Part shown: in pieces, positions 7,442 through 10,872 of the stretch
Layout of the letters: every line of letters starts with the position of its first letter
How positions within the stretch are numbered: position 1 is the stretch's first letter
Translations under genes and position numbers: made by a program
DNA from: Bacteroidota bacterium
GTDB taxonomy: Bacteria > Bacteroidota > Bacteroidia > Chitinophagales > Chitinophagaceae
NCBI GenBank assembly: GCA_023386395.1
Contig: JAEWJV010000310.1
Span: 1 to 10,872, forward strand
Length of the DNA stretch: 10,872 nt
Reading direction: 5' to 3'
The notes under the pieces: generated by a model
Databases searched by the model: none
The model's input: only the letters and a program-made list of their open reading frames with translations
Told to the model about the DNA's origin: nothing

Positions 7442-7475
7442 AAAAAATCCCGCAGCTTATACTGCGGGATTTTTT
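7442..7475. terminator. Strong bidirectional intrinsic terminator
   Basis: A perfect 14-base stem (AAAAAATCCCGCAG at 7442-7455 against CTGCGGGATTTTTT at 7462-7475) closes a 6-base loop. The GC-rich core is flanked by a T-run when read on either strand. It lies 19 bases after the korA stop on the + strand and 22 bases after the DUF1080 gene stop on the - strand, so it can end both convergent transcripts. Confidence 0.93.
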
Positions 7476-7497
7476 ATTAAATATTATATAGACTATA

Positions 7498-8238
7498 CTA
7501 TAATTTCTTAATCATAATATTCCTGAACCAAACATCATGTCCGTGATATTGCAACGCGATATGTCCTTCTTTAAAAGTGCCGAAAGCAGGCCATTGTTTA
7601 AACTTACTATTGGCAATCATCTTTGTCCAGTTATCATCAAAAATAGTAGTGTTTACAACGTGCACACCGTTCAGGTAAAAATCAAGCTTGCCATTGTTAC
7701 TTACTATTTCCACGCTGTTCCATTCTTCAGCAGGTTTCACCGCACCGGGCGTTGCCTGTATCATATCATATAAACTTCCTGCGCGGTGTGTGGGCGTTTT
7801 ATTGTCTTCATTTCTTTCATCATCCAGCACCTGCATTTCAGGACCGGTTTTATACGTGTCTTCATATTTTGCTTTGTCATCCTGCACGTAAAACAAAATA
7901 CCACTGTTGCCGTCTTTGGCAATTTTCCAATCGAGCTTTAAATCAAAATTACCAAAGCTGTCGTTGCTTACAAGATCACCGCCTTCGGCATCGGAAGCCG
8001 CGTTAAGATAAATAACTCCACTGTCAGCAGCCCATTTCCCTGTACCGGTTTGCCCGAATGCGTGCCAGCCATTTAATGTAGATCCATCAAACAATGAAAT
8101 CCATCCTGTATCATTCGATGATGTTTCTGTGGTTGCATCCGCCGTAGCTGTCGTATCTGTTGCCGCAGTATCGGAAGACGAAGAATTGCATGCTGCAAAA
8201 AGTATGGATGCTGCCGCAATCATTTTTAATAATCTCAT
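7498..8238 (-). CDS. DUF1080 (3-keto-disaccharide hydrolase family) lipoprotein
   Basis: The 246-residue product has a lipoprotein signal with lipobox LFAAC (Cys17), then a low-complexity S/T/A/D linker (18-44). One DUF1080 domain fills the rest. Family marks are GWISLFDGSTLNGWH (45-59), NSGILFYV, a PEMQVLDDE segment, LDFYLNGVHVV and the closing GHIALQYHGHDVWFRNIMIKKL (key residues 224-245). Members have a concanavalin-like fold, and characterised ones cleave 3-keto-glycosides or 3-keto-disaccharides. A lipid anchor would place it on the periplasmic side of a membrane or on the cell surface. It is the last gene of the - strand operon, only 5 bases after a cytochrome c gene, and is followed by the terminator at 7442-7475. 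Its exact substrate cannot be read from the sequence, and catalytic residues are not assigned here. It ends in TAG. Confidence 0.9.
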   Translation of the reverse strand: MRLLKMIAAASILFAACNSSSSDTAATDTTATADATTETSSNDTGWISLFDGSTLNGWHAFGQTGTGKWAADSGVIYLNAASDAEGGDLVSNDSFGNFDLKLDWKIAKDGNSGILFYVQDDKAKYEDTYKTGPEMQVLDDERNEDNKTPTHRAGSLYDMIQATPGAVKPAEEWNSVEIVSNNGKLDFYLNGVHVVNTTIFDDNWTKMIANSKFKQWPAFGTFKEGHIALQYHGHDVWFRNIMIKKL

Positions 8239-8243
8239 GTGTT

Positions 8244-8645
8244 TTATTTATTTCTTAATAATAAAATATATTTCACCATTTGTTCTGCGTCTGCCTGTGA
8301 TAATGCAGGATGCGGGGTCATAGCAACCGGGCCCCAAACGCCCACGCTGCCGTTAATAACTTTCTGGGCGAGCATGCTAACATTTTCGGGTGTATTCTCA
8401 AATTTATTTGCAACATCCCTGTAAGCAGGGCCGGTAACTTTTTCATCTACTTTATGGCAGGTAAGGCAGTCGTTTGAGGCAACAAGCGCCAGGCCTTTCT
8501 GATAATCAGGGTTTGAGGAGAGATCATTCGATGAAGCAGCCGGTGCTTCTATTGAAGATGAATCTGAAGTTTCGCTTTCTGTTCCGCTGTTGTTGCAGGC
8601 TGCAATTACTGCAAGTAATGCAACTGTTACAAAATACTTTTTCAA
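8244..8645 (-). CDS. Monoheme cytochrome c lipoprotein (copy 2)
   Basis: The 133-residue product has a lipoprotein signal with lipobox VIAAC (Cys17), a Ser/Glu-rich tether (18-45) and one class I cytochrome c domain. The heme site is C60-L-T-C63-H64, and Met109 in AMTPHP is the likely distal ligand. KVTGPAYRDVANKF (69-82) and the closing AEQMVKYILLLR helix match small cytochromes of the c551/c552 type. It should be membrane-anchored outside the cytoplasm and carry single electrons. It is a clear paralogue of the cytochrome at 8727-9146. The DUF1080 gene follows 5 bases later and is surely cotranscribed. This suggests the cytochrome accepts electrons from a sugar dehydrogenase acting in the same pathway, which is inference because no such enzyme is in the window. 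Confidence 0.92.
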   Translation of the reverse strand: MKKYFVTVALLAVIAACNNSGTESETSDSSSIEAPAASSNDLSSNPDYQKGLALVASNDCLTCHKVDEKVTGPAYRDVANKFENTPENVSMLAQKVINGSVGVWGPVAMTPHPALSQADAEQMVKYILLLRNK

Positions 8646-8693
8646 TTGATTCTGATTTAAAATATGAGATAATAGATTGTCAAAATAATGTCA

Positions 8694-8719
8694 CAAATTT
8701 ATTAAAGCCTGTTAATCAA
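8694..8719 (-). promoter_or_regulatory. Possible internal promoter between the two cytochrome genes
   Basis: On the - strand TAAATTTG (8694-8701 on the + strand reads CAAATTTA) matches the TAnnTTTG -7 element, with TTG (8717-8719) upstream. The spacer is only 15 bases, shorter than usual. It lies in the 81-base gap, about 48 bases before the ATG of the second cytochrome gene, and could give that gene and the DUF1080 gene extra expression. Confidence 0.3.
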
Positions 8720-8726
8720 TGGTAAA

Positions 8727-9146
8727 TTATTTTAAAGTATCTGCATAATTCCTTAAAGATAATATGTAACGGCACATTGCTTCCGCCTCATCATTTGTTA
8801 AGCGCGGATGTGGAGTCATTGCCGCATTTCCCCATAAACCCCTGCTTCCTTTTATAACAGCAGTGGCGAGATTTTCAATATTGCCCTGGTTCAAATCGTA
8901 CTTTTCTGCGATTTGCCTGTAAGACGGACCGACACTTTTTTTATCTATCTGGTGACAGGTAAGGCAATCATTTGCTGCTATCAGTTTTCCCCCGGCATTG
9001 TTATCCCCTGAATCTGCGCCAATGGCTGCACCGGTATTAACCAGGTCGCGGGTGGCATTGGCGCTGTCGCTTGCTTTTGTTTCCCCTGTTCCTGCGCCGC
9101 ATGAGACGAACATAATTACGATTGCAATACTTAAAATATATTTCAT
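8727..9146 (-). CDS. Monoheme cytochrome c lipoprotein (copy 1)
   Basis: The 139-residue product has a lipoprotein signal with lipobox FVSC (Cys16), a Gly/Ala/Asp/Asn-rich tether (17-53) and a class I cytochrome c domain. The heme-binding motif is C61-L-T-C64-H65, followed by SVGPSYRQIAEKY (71-83), and Met110 in AMTPHP is the likely sixth ligand. The closing helix AEAMCRYILSLR contains an extra Cys125 absent from the paralogue. It shares CLTCH, GPxYRxxAxK, WGxxAMTPHP and the last helix with the cytochrome at 8244-8645, so the two probably arose by tandem duplication. The isomerase-like gene ends 25 bases upstream, so the genes are likely one operon. The probable role is extracytoplasmic electron transfer from a sugar-oxidising enzyme to the respiratory chain. 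Partner enzymes are not visible. Confidence 0.92.
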   Translation of the reverse strand: MKYILSIAIVIMFVSCGAGTGETKASDSANATRDLVNTGAAIGADSGDNNAGGKLIAANDCLTCHQIDKKSVGPSYRQIAEKYDLNQGNIENLATAVIKGSRGLWGNAAMTPHPRLTNDEAEAMCRYILSLRNYADTLK

Positions 9147-9171
9147 GATATAAGCTTTTATTTAGCCTATA

Positions 9172-10227
9172 TCACTGCAATCCTAATACCAGCCTGTTTA
9201 AATTTTCGTCGGCGCCTGCAGATGCAAAGTCATCGAATGCCTTTTCCGTTACATGAATAATATGATCTTTTATGAACTTAGCGCCTTCTGTAGCGCCGTC
9301 AACCGGATGTTTCAAACAACATTCCCATTCCATTACGGCCCATCCTTTAAAATCATATTGCGCCAGTTTGCTGAATATAGATTTAAAATCCACCTGGCCA
9401 TCGCCCAATGAACGGAATCTTCCCGCCCGGTTAACCCAGCTTTGATAACCTCCATAAACGCCTTGTTTACCAGTTGGGTTAAACTCTGCATCCTTTACAT
9501 GAAACATGCGGATGCGTTCGTGATAAATATCGATGTATTCAAGATAATTGAGGCATTGCAAAACAAAATGAGATGGATCATAGAGCAGGCAGGCGCGTGC
9601 ATGGTTGTTTACTTTCTCTAAAAACATTTCATATGAAACGCCGTCGTGCAAATCTTCGCCGGGATGGATTTCATAACACAAATCCACGCCAGATTCATCA
9701 AATGTATTTAAGATAGGCAGCCAACGGTTGGCGAGTTCTGTAAAGCCGGTTTCAACGAGGCCGGCAGGACGCTGCGGCCAGGGATAAACTGTTTGCCATA
9801 ATAAAGCACCGCTAAATGTAGCATGTGCATTCAAACCCAGGTTTTGTGAAGCTTTTGCCGCCCACCTTAACTGTTGTACCGCCCACTCCGTTCTTGCTTT
9901 GGGATTATTGCGGTATTGTTCAGGTGCAAACCCGTCAAACAAAACATCATAAGCCGGGTGTACAGCCACCAACTGGCCCTGCAGGTGCGTGGAAAGTTCT
10001 GTTATCTCTAATCCCAGTTCATTAATTTTTCCTTTTAATTCGTCTGCGTAAGTTTTGCTTTCCGCAGCTTTTTGCAGATCAATGCAGCGTGCATCCCATG
10101 TAGGTATTTGTACGCCGGCAAAACCCAGCTCTTTCGACCATTTGCAAATAGATTCCAGGCTATTAAAAGGTGCTTCATCACCTAAGAACTGTGCAAGAAA
10201 AATACCGGGGCCTTTGAGTGTTGTCAT
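9172..10227 (-). CDS. Sugar phosphate isomerase/epimerase-like TIM-barrel protein
   Basis: The 351-residue product has no signal peptide and fits the xylose-isomerase-like TIM-barrel (AP endonuclease family 2) fold. Likely metal ligands lie at the strand ends: Glu186 in CYEIHPGE, Asp217 and His220 in LLYDPSHF, His243 and Asp246 in MFHVKDAEF, and Glu300 or Glu302 in VMEWEC. The N-terminus (FAGVQIPTWD) and the ELSTHLQGQLVAVHP segment are also typical of the group. Such enzymes isomerise or epimerise sugars and inositols through an enediol intermediate, and relatives often sit in keto-sugar or inositol gene clusters. It leads the group of genes that includes two lipoprotein cytochromes and a DUF1080 lipoprotein, so it probably handles a keto-sugar released by that pathway once it is in the cytoplasm. 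The ATG at 10227 precedes the first strand directly. The substrate is unknown. Confidence 0.87.
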   Translation of the reverse strand: MTTLKGPGIFLAQFLGDEAPFNSLESICKWSKELGFAGVQIPTWDARCIDLQKAAESKTYADELKGKINELGLEITELSTHLQGQLVAVHPAYDVLFDGFAPEQYRNNPKARTEWAVQQLRWAAKASQNLGLNAHATFSGALLWQTVYPWPQRPAGLVETGFTELANRWLPILNTFDESGVDLCYEIHPGEDLHDGVSYEMFLEKVNNHARACLLYDPSHFVLQCLNYLEYIDIYHERIRMFHVKDAEFNPTGKQGVYGGYQSWVNRAGRFRSLGDGQVDFKSIFSKLAQYDFKGWAVMEWECCLKHPVDGATEGAKFIKDHIIHVTEKAFDDFASAGADENLNRLVLGLQ

Positions 10228-10453
10228 AATGTTGAGAATTTAGCGATCATTAGATGTATTACAATAAATATATTTTGGCTAATATAAAACTCTTTTTAAA
10301 AGAGGGTTATATGATGATGCTTTTTTTAATTCTGTTATGTTTTGCGTCAGCAATGCTGTGTTCCATTACCGTCTGTAACAACAGTATTAAGCTTATAGTA
10401 TATGAAGATGCTGTTACGATTAACTATGCAGTCATTATTATGATGTGGATATA
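10228..10453. other. Gap between the oxidoreductase and isomerase-like genes
   Basis: These 226 bases probably hold the promoter of the isomerase-cytochrome-DUF1080 operon, but no exact TAnnTTTG element is visible on the - strand. A + strand frame at 10254-10496 gives an unconvincing hydrophobic protein that runs into the antisense of the next gene. A loose 6-base inverted repeat (GTAACA at 10375-10380, TGTTAC at 10412-10417) is present but too widely spaced to call. Confidence 0.3.
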
Positions 10454-10872
10454 TTACTTGCCGGAATGTTTTTTCTCCTTTGCCCTTTCATATTGAACCG
10501 GCCATTGTACATCAACATTAAATTCTTTTGCAGCATGCATAGCAAAATAGGGGTCCCGCAGCATTTGCCTCGCAAGAATGATGAGATCAGCCTGGCCTTT
10601 CTGCAATATATCTTCAGCTTGTTGCGGGGTTGTTATTAATCCAACAGCACCAGTTAATATGCCTGCTTCCTGCTTTACCTTTTCGGCAAAAGGCACCTGG
10701 TATAAAGGTGTAACGGGTATTTTCTGTTGAGATGAGTTACCGCCGGAAGAGCAGTCAATCAGGTCAACACCTTTGTCTTTTAAAACTTTTGCCAATGCAA
10801 CGGAATCTTCTATATTCCATCCGTCTTTCACCCACTCAACTGCAGATAGGCGCACAAAAAGTGGCAGGGCAT
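10454..10872 (-). CDS. Old-yellow-enzyme family NADH:flavin oxidoreductase, YqjM-like (C-terminal part, cut by window edge)
   Basis: About 139 residues are visible and the frame is open to the right edge. The GTG at 10855 is an internal Val, because the frame before it reads ALPLF, giving the PLFVRLSAVEW segment typical of this family. Further marks are the barrel strand GVDLIDCSSGGNSSQQ, PFAEKVKQE, then GAVGLITTPQQAEDILQ and ADLIILARQMLRDPYFAMHAA, which form the FMN phosphate-binding strands 7 and 8. YqjM-type enzymes are cytosolic FMN proteins that reduce activated C=C bonds with NAD(P)H, so a link to the neighbouring sugar genes is not obvious. The 226-base gap to the next gene makes cotranscription uncertain. 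The catalytic His residues lie outside the window. The stop is TAA and the C-terminus looks complete. Confidence 0.92.
   Translation of the reverse strand, partial: ALPLFVRLSAVEWVKDGWNIEDSVALAKVLKDKGVDLIDCSSGGNSSQQKIPVTPLYQVPFAEKVKQEAGILTGAVGLITTPQQAEDILQKGQADLIILARQMLRDPYFAMHAAKEFNVDVQWPVQYERAKEKKHSGK

Noticed and set aside
10254..10496. An 80-codon + strand open frame between the isomerase-like gene and the flavin oxidoreductase
   Set aside because: Its end runs antisense through the well-supported oxidoreductase gene, and it is a hydrophobic run without family features.
1..10872. CRISPR arrays, insertion sequences, tRNA genes or defence systems
   Set aside because: No regularly spaced repeats, transposase or recombinase motifs, cloverleaf-like sequence or known defence domains were found on either strand.

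Overview
The window looks like chromosomal DNA of a Bacteroidota bacterium, probably of the Chitinophagaceae or a close relative. The reasons are the AT-leaning base composition, gene starts without clear Shine-Dalgarno sequences, TAnnTTTG-type -7 promoter elements, a LytTR-type response regulator, a YaiO-type outer-membrane barrel, lipoproteins with the lipobox followed by an S/T/A-rich tether, and a lipoprotein of the DUF1080 (3-keto-disaccharide hydrolase) family. This placement is inferred from gene content, not from a marker gene. No tRNA, rRNA, CRISPR array, insertion sequence or phage gene was seen.

Region 1 (1-2470) looks like an envelope or exopolysaccharide locus. On the + strand is the membrane C-terminus of what is probably a family 2 glycosyltransferase, cut by the left window edge. 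A small single-pass membrane protein overlaps its end. Facing them on the - strand is a two-gene unit: a LytTR response regulator followed 26 bases later by a YaiO-family outer-membrane beta-barrel protein. A glycosyltransferase next to YaiO recalls the E. coli yaiO-yaiP neighbourhood, so a synthase, an outer-membrane protein and a regulator of one secreted polysaccharide is a reasonable reading. No histidine kinase is present.

Region 2 (2471-5354) begins with about 600 bases of non-coding DNA between divergent genes. A large CPA2-family cation:proton antiporter with two C-terminal RCK_C-type regulatory domains follows.

Region 3 (5355-7475) holds a single-gene unit for the alpha subunit of 2-oxoglutarate (2-oxoacid):ferredoxin oxidoreductase (korA). 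It has a good Bacteroidota-type promoter and a perfect 14-bp-stem terminator. Its natural start at 5575 is followed by an in-frame TAG at codon 14 (5614-5616), inside the conserved N-terminal segment that reads VVI-stop-FAGDSGDG. The open frame resumes only at the Met at 5641. The gene is therefore a nonsense-interrupted copy, a sequencing error, or a readthrough case. The partner gene korB is not adjacent.

Region 4 (7498-10872, - strand) is a probable sugar-oxidation operon. In transcription order it encodes a TIM-barrel sugar phosphate isomerase/epimerase-like protein, two tandem monoheme cytochrome c lipoproteins, and a DUF1080 lipoprotein. Upstream at the right edge is the C-terminus of an old-yellow-enzyme (YqjM-like) flavin oxidoreductase. 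Together these suggest extracytoplasmic oxidation of a sugar or glycoside to a 3-keto intermediate, with lipid-anchored cytochromes taking electrons and the DUF1080 protein cleaving the product. The sugar dehydrogenase itself is not in the window.

The most noteworthy observations are the amber codon in korA and the lipoprotein cytochrome/DUF1080 operon. I see no convincing sign of a wholly undescribed system.
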